NCBI GenBank assembly: GCA_030653545.1
Contig: JAURZE010000023.1
Span: 28,369 to 92,368, forward strand
Direction: 5' to 3'
DNA: 64,000 bases
DNA from: Nitrospira sp.
GTDB lineage: Bacteria > Nitrospirota > Nitrospiria > Nitrospirales > Nitrospiraceae
Shown here: positions 45,262 to 54,724 of the stretch, one piece after another
Layout: each line of letters opens with the position of its first letter
How positions within the stretch are numbered: the first letter of the stretch is position 1
The notes under the pieces: model-generated
Databases searched by the model: none
What the model was told of the DNA's origin: nothing
What the model saw: the letters and a program-made list of their open reading frames with translations, nothing else
Made by a program: the position numbers and the translations under genes

Positions 45262-46653
45262 ATGATGTTCGCATTCACCTGGTCTCCCGATACCCTCTGG
45301 ATCCTGATGCAAAAAGCCTGGTGGTTCCTGGTCGTACTCGGCATCCTCGTCGCATTCCACGAGCTCGGACACTTCTTGGCGGCCCGCTGGGTGGGCGTGA
45401 AAGTCCTCAAATTCTCTCTCGGGTTCGGCCCGAAGATTTTCGGGCGCCAGGTCGGCGAAACCGAATACCTCCTCTCGGCTATTCCCTTGGGTGGATACGT
45501 CAAATTGTTCGGCGAAGACGAAACGGAAGCGGCCACCCCGGAAGACCAGCGGCGATCATTCGCCCATCAGGGGCTATGGGGGAAAGTGTTGATCGTGGCA
45601 GCCGGCCCCGGTTTTAACTTCATTCTGGCCTATCTCATTTTTGCCGGATGGCTCTCGACGGGAGCGCCCTTATTCGTTCCGACCTTCCGCGATCTCAGCC
45701 CGGACATTGAGGCGCTGGTGCCTGGCTCGCCTGCATCCGCAGCCGGCATGGAGATCGGCGACCATATTACCAAGGTGAACGGGAAAGAAATTTCCACGAG
45801 AACGGAATTATTGGATGCGGTGGCTCACAGCAAAGGGGAAGCCCTTTCGCTGGAAATTAAGCGCGGGGCACAAGTAAAACCGCTTTCCGTCATCCCGGTT
45901 CCCCTGCAAGGTCAGCCGGCTCAGGCTGACGAGCCGATGTATACGATCGGGGTTGAGGAGACTCCTCCGCTGGTTACCTCTGTCATGCACGGGTTACCGG
46001 CTGCCGTGGCAGGATTCCAGGCGGGAGATCGGGTCATCGGCATCGACGGCCAAACCATCTATACCTGGCTTCAGATGACGACGATTGTACGGGATAGCCC
46101 GAACAAATCGCTGCACGTTGATGTGCTACGTAATAGCCAACGCATCCCCCTGGTCGTCACCCCAAGCGCTGAGAAAGCAACCGTCAACGGCCAATCCGTG
46201 GAGGTAGGCAAGATCGGCATCTCAGGACCTGGCCGGTCGCTTATGCATGCGGACAATCCTCTCCAGGCCGTCTACCAAGGGCTCGATGCCACATGGGGAT
46301 GGACCGAGCTTACCGCCATCGGGCTCTATAAGATGGTTGTCGGAGACATCTCGAGCAAGAACATCGGCGGCCCGTTGACGATCGCGAACATTTCAGGGGA
46401 AGCCGCCTCCCAGGGCGCCTCCAGCGTCATTTTCTTGATCGCCATTCTGAGCATCAATCTCGGCGTCCTGAATTTGCTTCCGATTCCGATTCTGGACGGA
46501 GGACACTTGCTCTTTTTCCTCATTGAAGGCATTCTGCGCAAACCGCTCGGCGACCGGCAGCGGGAAATTGCACAGCAAGCCGGGCTGGTCTTATTGGTTG
46601 GCGTGATGATCTTCGCCTTTTGGAATGACCTCGAACGAATCTTCCTCCGTTAA
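45262..46653 (+). CDS. rseP: RIP metalloprotease RseP
   Basis: 463 residues. Site-2 protease with zinc motif VAFHELGHFLAARW in the first membrane helix, two PDZ domains (~120-310, e.g. GSPASAAGMEIGDHI and AAVAGFQAGDRV), and the second active-site part NLLPIPILDGGHLLFF near 415. It cleaves membrane-bound regulators such as anti-sigma factors. ATG 45262 is chosen over TTG 45250; ATG 45265 is also possible. Confidence 0.95.
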   Translation: MMFAFTWSPDTLWILMQKAWWFLVVLGILVAFHELGHFLAARWVGVKVLKFSLGFGPKIFGRQVGETEYLLSAIPLGGYVKLFGEDETEAATPEDQRRSFAHQGLWGKVLIVAAGPGFNFILAYLIFAGWLSTGAPLFVPTFRDLSPDIEALVPGSPASAAGMEIGDHITKVNGKEISTRTELLDAVAHSKGEALSLEIKRGAQVKPLSVIPVPLQGQPAQADEPMYTIGVEETPPLVTSVMHGLPAAVAGFQAGDRVIGIDGQTIYTWLQMTTIVRDSPNKSLHVDVLRNSQRIPLVVTPSAEKATVNGQSVEVGKIGISGPGRSLMHADNPLQAVYQGLDATWGWTELTAIGLYKMVVGDISSKNIGGPLTIANISGEAASQGASSVIFLIAILSINLGVLNLLPIPILDGGHLLFFLIEGILRKPLGDRQREIAQQAGLVLLVGVMIFAFWNDLERIFLR

Positions 46654-46659
46654 CACCCT

Positions 46660-48384
46660 ATGAAAACATCGCAACTCCTGATCCCCACGTTACGGGAAGC
46701 CCCCGGTGAGGCTGAAACAGTCAGTCACCGGCTCATGCTGCGCGCCGGCTTGATTCGAAAAGTCGCGTCCGGCATCTATACCTACCTCCCCCTCGGCCTG
46801 CGCGTCATCCGCAAGGTGGAACAGATTATTCGTGATGAAATGAATCGCGCCGGGGCGCAGGAACTTCTGATGCCCATGGCCTCGCCGGCAGAACTCTGGA
46901 AAGAAACCGGCCGGTGGGACTTCTACGGGAAAGAGCTGTTGCGTTTCAAAGACCGGCACGAACGGGATTTCTGTCTGGGCCCCACACATGAAGAAATCAT
47001 CACCGATCTGTTTCGGCGGGAAGTAAAGTCCTACCGGCAGCTCCCGCTGAATTTCTACCAAATCCAGACCAAGTTTCGCGACGAGATCCGCCCGCGCTTC
47101 GGCCTGATGCGGGGCCGCGAGTTCTTGATGAAAGACGCCTACAGTTTCGACCGTGATGAGGCCGGAGCACGCGAAAACTATCAAAAGATGTATGACGCCT
47201 ACCACCGGATCTTTACCCGATGCGGCCTCACATTTAGAGCCGTCGAGGCAGACACCGGGCTCATCGGAGGGAATTCCTCTCATGAGTTCATGGTCCTTGC
47301 AGAGACCGGCGAAGAGACGGTGGTCTATAGCGACAGCGGCACCTTCGCTGCCAATATCGAACGCGCCGACGTCTTGCCTCCGGAGAGCGTGGACAGCACA
47401 GCCCCCCTTCCTCTCCGATCTGTCTCCACGCCGAATTGCCGCAGTATCGAAGAAGTGGCTGCATTTCTGAACATTCCGGCACACCGGCTTGTCAAAACGC
47501 TCTTGTACTCGACCGGGAAAGAGACCGTAGCCGTACTGGTCCGCGGCGACCATGCCGTCAACGAGATCAAGCTCAAGAAAGGGCTAGGAGTGCCTGAAAT
47601 CGAACTCGCAGGACCGGCAACAGTCGAAAAAGCCACCGGGGCACCGGTCGGATTTGCCGGGCCCGTCGGCCTCAAGGGAATCAGAATATTTGCAGATCAG
47701 GCCATCCCCGCCCTCAAGAACGTGGTGGTCGGGGGTAATCAGCTCGACACCCACTATGTTGACGCGAATTGGAGCCGCGACTTTACGGCCGATCAGGTCC
47801 TCGATCTTCGGAACGCCCAGGCCGGCGATCCCTCACCGAAGAAAGACGGCACCCTCAAAGCCACCAAAGGGATTGAGGTCGGCCATGTCTTCATGCTCGG
47901 CACTAAATATAGCCAGACGATGAACGCGACTTTTCTGGACGAGCAAGGGAAAGAATGCCTCGCCGTCATGGGTTGCTATGGGATCGGTGTCGGACGGTCC
48001 GCGGCAGCCTCGATTGAGCAGAACCACGACGAACGCGGAATTATCTGGCCCTACCCGATTGCTCCGTTCCATATCCACTTGATCCCCGTCAGCCAATCGG
48101 ACAAGACGAATGAGATGACCATTCGTCTCTATGCCGAACTACAGGCAGCGGGATTCGAAGTCCTCTGGGATGATCGTGACGATCGGGCCGGAGTCAAATT
48201 CAATGATGCCGACCTCATTGGCGCCCCCTTTCAAGTCGTCGTCGGAGACAAAGGCCTCGCGGAAGGCGTCGTCGAGGTAAAAGTCCGGCGCACCGGCATC
48301 AAGACGCGCGTCACGCCCGCTGAGCTTGTCCAGCATCTCCAGAGCGCTGTCCCTCACATCGATGCTGCCCCAGGCCCTCACTGA
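46660..48384 (+). CDS. proS: Proline-tRNA ligase
   Basis: 574 residues, the bacterial type with an editing insertion. Class II motifs: motif 1 region GLRVIRKVEQIIRDEMNRAGAQE, motif 2 FRDEIRPRFGLMRGREFLMKDAYSF, motif 3 GIGVGRSAAASIEQ. The inserted YbaK-like editing domain lies at ~225-400 (LVKTLLYS, AVLVRGDHAVNEIKLKK). It charges tRNA-Pro. Last gene of the run, six bases after rseP. Confidence 0.97.
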   Translation: MKTSQLLIPTLREAPGEAETVSHRLMLRAGLIRKVASGIYTYLPLGLRVIRKVEQIIRDEMNRAGAQELLMPMASPAELWKETGRWDFYGKELLRFKDRHERDFCLGPTHEEIITDLFRREVKSYRQLPLNFYQIQTKFRDEIRPRFGLMRGREFLMKDAYSFDRDEAGARENYQKMYDAYHRIFTRCGLTFRAVEADTGLIGGNSSHEFMVLAETGEETVVYSDSGTFAANIERADVLPPESVDSTAPLPLRSVSTPNCRSIEEVAAFLNIPAHRLVKTLLYSTGKETVAVLVRGDHAVNEIKLKKGLGVPEIELAGPATVEKATGAPVGFAGPVGLKGIRIFADQAIPALKNVVVGGNQLDTHYVDANWSRDFTADQVLDLRNAQAGDPSPKKDGTLKATKGIEVGHVFMLGTKYSQTMNATFLDEQGKECLAVMGCYGIGVGRSAAASIEQNHDERGIIWPYPIAPFHIHLIPVSQSDKTNEMTIRLYAELQAAGFEVLWDDRDDRAGVKFNDADLIGAPFQVVVGDKGLAEGVVEVKVRRTGIKTRVTPAELVQHLQSAVPHIDAAPGPH

Positions 48385-48438
48385 TTCATACTTCGTCGAC
48401 AGCGGGCCTGATTCGCACCTAACAAACTTGCCTTTTCC

Positions 48439-48466
48439 TTGCCTTCTCATTTGATTGGGCTACACT
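48439..48466 (+). promoter_or_regulatory. Possible promoter for GAF-PilB ATPase gene
   Basis: TTGCCT at 48439-48444, 16-nt spacer, TACACT at 48461-48466, about 100 nt before ATG 48573. Moderate match. Confidence 0.4.
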
Positions 48467-48572
48467 CACTCTTTAGAGAGACCGCCGCGTCATATCCGGC
48501 ACTCGCAGCCATCAGATCGCTGCCACGCCTCGATTACATCGGATCACGAGCTGAGCGAAGAGGGAATCAGGA

Positions 48573-50903
48573 ATGCAGGCCAAGCCGATGCCCAACAATC
48601 TCCAGGAGCTGCAACAAAAAGGCGAGTTCGCGGAACACGTCAAGAAGATCACCGCTCAAATTAACGCGGCCAGCGATCTCGACCAAATTCTTCTCGACCT
48701 GCATAAAGACATCCTGGGCCTGTTCGACGCCGAAGACCTAACCCTCTTTGCATTCGACTCAGAGAAGAAAGAAATCTTTTCCAAAGCCCTCCAAGTCGAT
48801 GGCGTCCAAGAAGTCCGCATTCCCATCTCCGAACAAAGCCTTGCTGGTTTTTGCGCAAAATATCTCCGCCCGGTCAATATCGCCGATGCCTATAATATGG
48901 CCGAGCTCCAAGGCATCCACCCAGCCCTCCTTCATGACACATCTTACGACAAGAACACCGGGTTCAAGACCAAACAGGTGTTGACCTACCCGATTGTCGC
49001 CGACAACAAATACCTCATGGGCGTCCTCCAGCTGCTGAATAAAAAAAGCGGCAGCCGCTTTACCAGAAAGGATGAAGAGTTGGTCGCCGAGATCGCCAAG
49101 GCCCTCGGCATTGCCTTTTTCAACCTACGGAAGTCCACGAAGAAAAATCCCACAAAATTCGACCACCTCATCGGCAGCGGAAAGATTACGCAGAACGACC
49201 TGGAAAACGTCCTCGCTGAAGCGCGCAAAGGCACCAGCGATCTCGAAAGCATCCTGATCGAAAAATATAAAGTGCCGAAACTCGACATCGGCAAATCGTT
49301 CGCTCAATTCTACAAGTGCCCGTATATCGAGTTCAGCGAACGCACCCTGGTCGACATCGAACTCCTCAAGAATCTGAACGTCGACTACCTGAGAAAAAAT
49401 CATTGGATGCCGCTGAAACGTGATCGCACGGCCATCGAGATTCTGACTGATGACCCCGGCGATCTCGACCGAGTTCAAGACATTAAGCGAACATTCCCCG
49501 GCTTAAACATCCGCTTCGCGGTCAGCTTACGGCGGGACATCGCACAGTTCCTGGCTTCCGCTACCGGCCAAAGCGATGCAGGAGGAAGCGGCGGAGGCCG
49601 AAAACTCGACGAAAACGTCTCAGACATTCTCGGCGAGCTCGTCACGGAAGCTCAAGCCGAAGCCATGGAAGATGCGTCTGCCGGGGGTGGCCTTGATGAA
49701 AACGACAGCGCCATCGTTCGTCTTGCCAACCAGATCATCGCTGACGCCTTCAGACAGAACGCCTCGGATATTCACATCGAGCCCTACGGGGAAAAACGCG
49801 AGACACTCGTCCGGTTCCGTGTCGACGGCGATTGCTTCGAATACATGAAAATCCCCCAGAGCTACCGGCGCGCCATCGTGTCCCGCTTGAAAATCATGGC
49901 CAGCTTGGACATCGCCGAACGGCGCAAGCCGCAGGACGGAAAAATTAAGTTCAAGCTCAGCGAGACCAAAGAAATTGAGCTCCGCGTCGCCACCATTCCG
50001 ACATCCGGGTATAACGAAGATGTCGTCATGCGTATCTTGGCTGCCAGTGAACCCTTGCCGCTCGACAAGATGGGGTTCTCGGACCGCAATCTCAAAGGCA
50101 TTAAAGATATTTCTGAAAAACCCTACGGAATCATCCTCTGCGTCGGACCGACCGGATCAGGAAAAACCACCACGCTCCATTCCGTGCTGGGGAATATCAA
50201 TACTCCGGACATTAAGATCTGGACCGCCGAAGACCCCGTCGAAATTACCCAATATGGCCTGCGGCAAGTTCAAGTTCAGCCCAAGATTGGCTTTACTTTT
50301 GCCAATGCGATGCGGGCCTTCCTCCGCGCCGACCCCGATGTGATCATGGTCGGAGAAATGCGCGATAAAGAGACCGCCGATACCGGCATCGAAGCCTCGC
50401 TCACCGGACACTTGGTGCTCAGCACCTTGCACACCAACAGCGCCGTAGAAACGGTAACCCGTCTCCTGGACATGGGCTGCGACCCCTTCAGCTTTGCCGA
50501 TGCCATGCTCGGTGTGCTCGCCCAGCGGTTGGCTCGGCGCATCTGCAAAGATTGCAAAGAACAGTATGTGGGTTCGCCCGAAGAATACGAAGAGCTTCGG
50601 CAGGGCTATGGCGCCGATCGCTGGGACAAACTGGGCATTAAGCAGGACAACACGTTCCGTCTTTCTCGCGGGAAAGGGTGCGAGGTCTGTAATCGCACGG
50701 GCTATAAAGGACGCGTGGCACTCCACGAACTCCTGCTTGGATCGGACAACATTAAGCGGATGGTCCAGCAGAAAGCCCGCACCGAGGACATGCTGCACTG
50801 TGCAATGGATGAAGGCATGACGACCCTCGTCCAGGACGGCATCCAAAAAGTATTGCTTGGTCAAACGTCCTACAAAGAAGTCAAAGCCGTCGCCATCAAA
50901 TAG
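48573..50903 (+). CDS. GAF-domain PilB/GspE-type assembly ATPase
   Basis: 776 residues. GAF domain ~25-190, an N-terminal secretion-ATPase domain of the MshEN type ~195-330 (LIGSGKITQNDLENVL, PYIEF), a Gly-rich linker, then the hexameric ATPase: Walker A GPTGSGKTTTLH ~524, Asp/His boxes AEDPVEITQYGL and TLHTNSAVETVTRLL, Walker B RADPDVIMVGEMRDKET ~590 and a zinc finger CKDC...CEVC near 655-710. It powers assembly of type IV pili or a type II secretion pseudopilus. MshEN domains often bind cyclic-di-GMP, matching the PilZ genes nearby. No other pilus genes are in the window. Confidence 0.9.
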   Translation: MQAKPMPNNLQELQQKGEFAEHVKKITAQINAASDLDQILLDLHKDILGLFDAEDLTLFAFDSEKKEIFSKALQVDGVQEVRIPISEQSLAGFCAKYLRPVNIADAYNMAELQGIHPALLHDTSYDKNTGFKTKQVLTYPIVADNKYLMGVLQLLNKKSGSRFTRKDEELVAEIAKALGIAFFNLRKSTKKNPTKFDHLIGSGKITQNDLENVLAEARKGTSDLESILIEKYKVPKLDIGKSFAQFYKCPYIEFSERTLVDIELLKNLNVDYLRKNHWMPLKRDRTAIEILTDDPGDLDRVQDIKRTFPGLNIRFAVSLRRDIAQFLASATGQSDAGGSGGGRKLDENVSDILGELVTEAQAEAMEDASAGGGLDENDSAIVRLANQIIADAFRQNASDIHIEPYGEKRETLVRFRVDGDCFEYMKIPQSYRRAIVSRLKIMASLDIAERRKPQDGKIKFKLSETKEIELRVATIPTSGYNEDVVMRILAASEPLPLDKMGFSDRNLKGIKDISEKPYGIILCVGPTGSGKTTTLHSVLGNINTPDIKIWTAEDPVEITQYGLRQVQVQPKIGFTFANAMRAFLRADPDVIMVGEMRDKETADTGIEASLTGHLVLSTLHTNSAVETVTRLLDMGCDPFSFADAMLGVLAQRLARRICKDCKEQYVGSPEEYEELRQGYGADRWDKLGIKQDNTFRLSRGKGCEVCNRTGYKGRVALHELLLGSDNIKRMVQQKARTEDMLHCAMDEGMTTLVQDGIQKVLLGQTSYKEVKAVAIK

Positions 50904-50919
50904 GACGACCGCCTCCTCA

Positions 50920-50953
50920 TGCGGAGCCGCTTGCGCAGGCAAGCGGCTCCGCA
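50920..50953. terminator. Perfect hairpin after the ATPase gene
   Basis: 15-bp perfect stem with a 4-nt loop (50920-50934 with 50939-50953), 17 bases after the stop. No T-run follows; a C-rich stretch does. It probably ends or protects the ATPase mRNA. Confidence 0.6.
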
Positions 50954-51002
50954 ACCCCCTCCCCCACTTTCTGCCTTCGATGAAATCAGGTACACTAGCG
51001 CC

Positions 51003-52253
51003 ATGAATCTTCCTGCATCGACATTGAGGCTGCTCGTTTTCCCCATGCTTCTCTCCGCCTCAGGCTGTGAGACCGCCGATCACGTCCTGACAAGTGCCGA
51101 AAAGGTGCTCGGTAGCCAAACGGGAAGAACCGTCGTCAGCATTGCCGGAGGCAAAGACCCCAAACAAGTCCTCAAGGAACACACCGACGCCTATCAGCGC
51201 GACCCTGAATCCGTCCTGCGCGATATACGAACCTTGCAGCGCGACTTCGAGACCATCATGGCCGCTTTGACCGGTCGGGTCCGCCAAACATGGGGGGAGA
51301 AAGAAATAAAGGTTCCGGAGCAGAAGAAATACGTCAAGTACACCCAGAACTATATGAGCCGAGCAGTCGTCGATTTTGATAGCGGGACAATCGTGATTGA
51401 AACTCTGGACGACAAGGCTCCCAAAGACAGCCTGAAGAATGCCCTCGTCACCACACTCCTGACCCCCGATGATCCTCGATCCGTCGATCTCTTTTCCGAC
51501 AAGGCTGTCACGCTCACCAGCGACAAGCCGCCTTACCTCCTAGGCCTGGTTGTGGACCAAGAGGGGCGAGCGATCAAGACTCCGGCGCAAGCAGAAGCCT
51601 TTGCGACGTTTACGGTCGAAAACCACGCAAAGCCGCGATCGATTGATCAGAACGGCGTAGCCAAACAGGCCCTCCTCGCAGAAATTAAGATGGTCGCCAA
51701 CTTCTCGAACAGGCAGGCTGAAAAATACCGCAGCACGGTCATCCGGTATGCCGAACAGTTCAAGGTCAGTCCCAGCTTGATCTTTGCGGTGATTCGCACA
51801 GAAAGCAATTTCAACCCCTTCGCCGTCAGCTCCGCACCGGCCTTTGGGCTCATGCAGCTCGTGCCCAGCAGCGGGGGACGCGATGCCTACAAGAAAGCCA
51901 AGGGCAAAGACTCCATTCCCTCTCGAGACTACCTCTTCGACCCCGAGAACAATATCGAGCTGGGCAGTGCCTATCTCAATGTCCTATCCTATAACCTGCT
52001 GGAGCGCATCGAGAACCAGGTGGCCAGAGAATATTGCGTGATTTCAGCTTATAACACCGGTCCGCGCAACGTGTTCAAATCATTTGCTCAGGATCAAACC
52101 GCTGCCATCAACCAAATCAATTCGCTTCAACCTCCGGCCGTCTATGACCGGCTACGAGCAAATCTGCCCTATCAAGAAACCCGCGACTATCTCGCCAAAG
52201 TCGTCGGTTTTCGCAAGCAATTTATTGCCGTATCCGGAGAAGGCGCCAAGTAA
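51003..52253 (+). CDS. MltC-like membrane-bound lytic transglycosylase
   Basis: 416 residues. Signal with lipobox SASGC (MNLPASTLRLLVFPMLLSASGC), a first domain ~30-200 like MltC's N-terminal DUF3393 region, then an SLT domain with the catalytic Glu in FAVIRTESNFNPFAVS near 265, FGLMQLVPSSGGRDA and ISAYNTGPRNV. It cuts peptidoglycan glycan chains from the outer membrane. TACACT lies six bases before the ATG and no ribosome binding site is seen, so a leaderless mRNA is likely. Confidence 0.9.
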   Translation: MNLPASTLRLLVFPMLLSASGCETADHVLTSAEKVLGSQTGRTVVSIAGGKDPKQVLKEHTDAYQRDPESVLRDIRTLQRDFETIMAALTGRVRQTWGEKEIKVPEQKKYVKYTQNYMSRAVVDFDSGTIVIETLDDKAPKDSLKNALVTTLLTPDDPRSVDLFSDKAVTLTSDKPPYLLGLVVDQEGRAIKTPAQAEAFATFTVENHAKPRSIDQNGVAKQALLAEIKMVANFSNRQAEKYRSTVIRYAEQFKVSPSLIFAVIRTESNFNPFAVSSAPAFGLMQLVPSSGGRDAYKKAKGKDSIPSRDYLFDPENNIELGSAYLNVLSYNLLERIENQVAREYCVISAYNTGPRNVFKSFAQDQTAAINQINSLQPPAVYDRLRANLPYQETRDYLAKVVGFRKQFIAVSGEGAK

Positions 52254-52330
52254 GCAGCGCCTGTCCACACCCCTGCAAGCTCGGAGGGGCCCCCACTCTC
52301 CGTACGAATGTTACGGGTGACAATCCAAAT

Positions 52331-52735
52331 CTAGCGAGGCTGCCGTTCAGATGTGCTTACACCTGGGGACAGTGACGAAGCAGATGCTCCACGGCTAACA
52401 CACTTGTCCAACCGTGTCGCTGCGACTGGTGAGAGTAAAGAGAACTCGACCCCGAAGACGGAATCCTTCACCCACCGAACCGTCGCCCGATCGATAAAGG
52501 TTGATACCCGCTGATGCGGCAATCGTAAACTGATCGCAATTTCATCACCCGGAGCCAGCACTGCCTCACTCAACATTCTGGCACCCGCAATTGAGAGATC
52601 GCACACCACCCCAAGACCGCCACGATTGACCGTCGCCCATTTCTTCAGTCCGACCAAGGCATAGGAGCAGGGAAATGGAGCTAAAACTCGAAGACGTGGG
52701 TTGCGCCGCCGTGAGGAAATCTCATGTGTCGTCAT
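52331..52735 (-). CDS. PilZ domain protein
   Basis: 134 residues. RRRNPRLRV near residue 10 and DLSIAGARM about 40 residues later are the two cyclic-di-GMP-binding motifs of PilZ. Little else, so it is a single-domain receptor or adaptor. ATG 52735 is preferred; TTG 52756 is the alternative. It is the downstream member of a tandem PilZ pair. Confidence 0.85.
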   Translation of the reverse strand: MTTHEISSRRRNPRLRVLAPFPCSYALVGLKKWATVNRGGLGVVCDLSIAGARMLSEAVLAPGDEIAISLRLPHQRVSTFIDRATVRWVKDSVFGVEFSLLSPVAATRLDKCVSRGASASSLSPGVSTSERQPR

Positions 52736-52762
52736 CTGGGAATTCGACAAGGCCAACCTCGC

Positions 52763-53143
52763 TTATCTGATCCCTCTTGAGAACACCGTCATATATCGTC
52801 GCAGTCGCCCGTGGGAGGTACTCGACAACCGCTGAAAGGCCAGTCCGTATATCTGATCTTTCGCCCAGCGAACCGTTGCCACAGCAATTTCTGCAGGAGC
52901 CGCTTGCCGCGGCAATCGAACCAGCAACGATACCTGATCGCCCGGCTTGATCGGGGCTTCCGTACTGACCCGCATCCCCCGCAATGAAAGGTCGTACACG
53001 ACACCCGGACCATGAACAGACTTTCCAAACCAGCGATGCTCATCACGCCAGGCAAGTTCACAGGCAATGGGGGTGGGAATACGCACACGAGGGTGCCGAC
53101 GAAACTTGTTCAGCAACGAAGGGCGTGATGTGCTCGTCGGCAT
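52763..53143 (-). CDS. PilZ domain protein
   Basis: 126 residues. FRRHPRVRI near 14 and YDLSLRGMRVS near 50 form the PilZ binding motifs, followed by the beta-barrel (GDQVSLLVRLPRQ, VATVRWAKDQIYGLAF). It resembles its neighbour at 52331 along its length, so the pair arose by tandem duplication. Start is 27 bases upstream of the second gene's possible start. Confidence 0.87.
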   Translation of the reverse strand: MPTSTSRPSLLNKFRRHPRVRIPTPIACELAWRDEHRWFGKSVHGPGVVYDLSLRGMRVSTEAPIKPGDQVSLLVRLPRQAAPAEIAVATVRWAKDQIYGLAFQRLSSTSHGRLRRYMTVFSRGIR

Positions 53144-53379
53144 AATTGAAACCTCTCAACTGACTGTATCTCACCCTTTTCTCCCCTCAAATACTTTTTT
53201 TGAATCTCACCATCCTCCAAGATTCTGGCCTGCCCCTCACGCTGAGAATACCGCGCGACAGCAGATCTGAAGGCCACATGAACCCGGCAGAAACTTCCAC
53301 CTGAGGGAACAATATGCTCTGCCCTTCGCAAGTCCATCGACAATTGCGCCAATCGGCGTGCATCTCCGACACACCGTAG

Positions 53380-53394
53380 TGGCACGAAAGTTGG
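53380..53394 (+). promoter_or_regulatory. sigma54-like -24/-12 element
   Basis: TGGCAC, five bases, TTGG fits the TGGCAC-N5-TTGC consensus at nine of ten core positions. It lies on top of the ZorA-like start region; transcription would begin near 53405. That would imply ATG 53409 as the start. Could be chance. Confidence 0.3.
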
Positions 53395-53396
53395 AC

Positions 53397-54683
53397 ATGA
53401 TGCCGCCCATGATCATCCAACATGCCATTCAACTATTGACCCAGGACGTTGCCCCTCTGGGTGCTCTCTCGGCTCCTCTTGTCAGCTGGTATGGCTCTGC
53501 AGGCCTGACGATATTCTTCCTTTGGCAAGTCGCCCGGCTGTATCAGCTATCGACACAGACCGCGCAACCGTTCGCGCGTGTGACACGCTGCTTAGCTAAA
53601 CTGGCCCAAGAACGCTTGCACCTCGACCAGGACGGATTGATGCTCAACCCTCCAGGAGCCTTGAAAAGCAGAACGCAAGAACCGCCGCCACACTTGGACC
53701 GACGGGACGGGAAGGATTTTCAACTTATCGATACGACATTTCAGCGAGAGCCCTGGCTATCCCCAGCCTGGAAGCAATACCGGAAGACGCTCGTGACGGA
53801 ACAGGTCGCCTGGTACATCGAACCCCGCATATTTAGCTCTCGTTCCGCCCAGGAACTCTTCTCGCTCGACACCATTTTTCGAGGAAAGCTGAATCTCGCC
53901 TGGTATCAACAGGTGCCGTCCCTCCTGACAGGGATCGGCCTCCTACTCACATTTATTGCGCTCCTCGTAGGCCTTAGCAAGCTACACGCCGACGGTCACG
54001 GCATTGCCGGAATTCAAGGCCTCATCAACGGACTTGCCGGAAAATTCCTGACCTCGATCGTCGGGCTTGTCTGCGCAACCGCCTTTACCCTGATAGAGAA
54101 GCCGCTCATGTTTCGCTTGTTCTCGGCCCACCAGCAGTGCACTCACTTGATTGATGATCTGTTTCCGCGAAAAACACTGGAACAGATCCTCGAAGGAATG
54201 ACGGGGCCCCTTCGTCGACCCTCTTCGCTGGAACAGGGATCGAAATATGCTCCCCCCCTACCCTATCAGCCAGCAACTGACACACTTACCCACCCCTTGA
54301 AGGCAATGACGAAATCGGTGGATGCACTGACGCAAGAAATTCGCGCCCACCTACAGGCCGGGAGCGCGCCGCCAGCCACTTATCCAATCGACGCCATCGC
54401 CAAAGCTTTCGCTCCGCTTATCCAACAGCTCGCGCTCGCATTGGCGCAACTGCCGCAACGATCTGAGCCTCTACCAGCCCAGCGTTTTTCTTCACCCCAA
54501 GGGGTCGATGATCTGGTGGATGATTTGACCTCCAGAATCGCTCAGACGCCCCATCCCACAACGGGAGCGCCAGCTCGCCAGCCGCAAGGATGGCTGCAGC
54601 GACTCCGCACCTCGACACATCGACTCGCGCCTCTTTCAGGAATCACACAAAGTCGAAGTATCAAATCCCGTGATCCACGATGA
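53397..54683 (+). CDS. ZorA-like MotA/TolQ/ExbB-type channel protein
   Basis: 428 residues. A membrane helix near the N-terminus (SAPLVSWYGSAGLTIFFLWQ), a cytoplasmic insert, then two helices: VPSLLTGIGLLLTFIALLVGL and LAGKFLTSIVGLVCATAFTLIEKPL, which carry the MotA/ExbB fold residues. The last ~180 residues are cytoplasmic and Pro-rich. The closest recalled group is ZorA of the ZorAB anti-phage motor, but its usual very long coiled tail is not seen. With the OmpA-type gene 41 bases on it should form an ion-driven membrane motor. No ZorC, ZorD or ZorE-like gene is adjacent. Confidence 0.65.
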   Translation: MMPPMIIQHAIQLLTQDVAPLGALSAPLVSWYGSAGLTIFFLWQVARLYQLSTQTAQPFARVTRCLAKLAQERLHLDQDGLMLNPPGALKSRTQEPPPHLDRRDGKDFQLIDTTFQREPWLSPAWKQYRKTLVTEQVAWYIEPRIFSSRSAQELFSLDTIFRGKLNLAWYQQVPSLLTGIGLLLTFIALLVGLSKLHADGHGIAGIQGLINGLAGKFLTSIVGLVCATAFTLIEKPLMFRLFSAHQQCTHLIDDLFPRKTLEQILEGMTGPLRRPSSLEQGSKYAPPLPYQPATDTLTHPLKAMTKSVDALTQEIRAHLQAGSAPPATYPIDAIAKAFAPLIQQLALALAQLPQRSEPLPAQRFSSPQGVDDLVDDLTSRIAQTPHPTTGAPARQPQGWLQRLRTSTHRLAPLSGITQSRSIKSRDPR

Positions 54684-54724
54684 GAAGTCCCCGGACTTCC
54701 TAAACCACTGAGAAGACATTCCCC

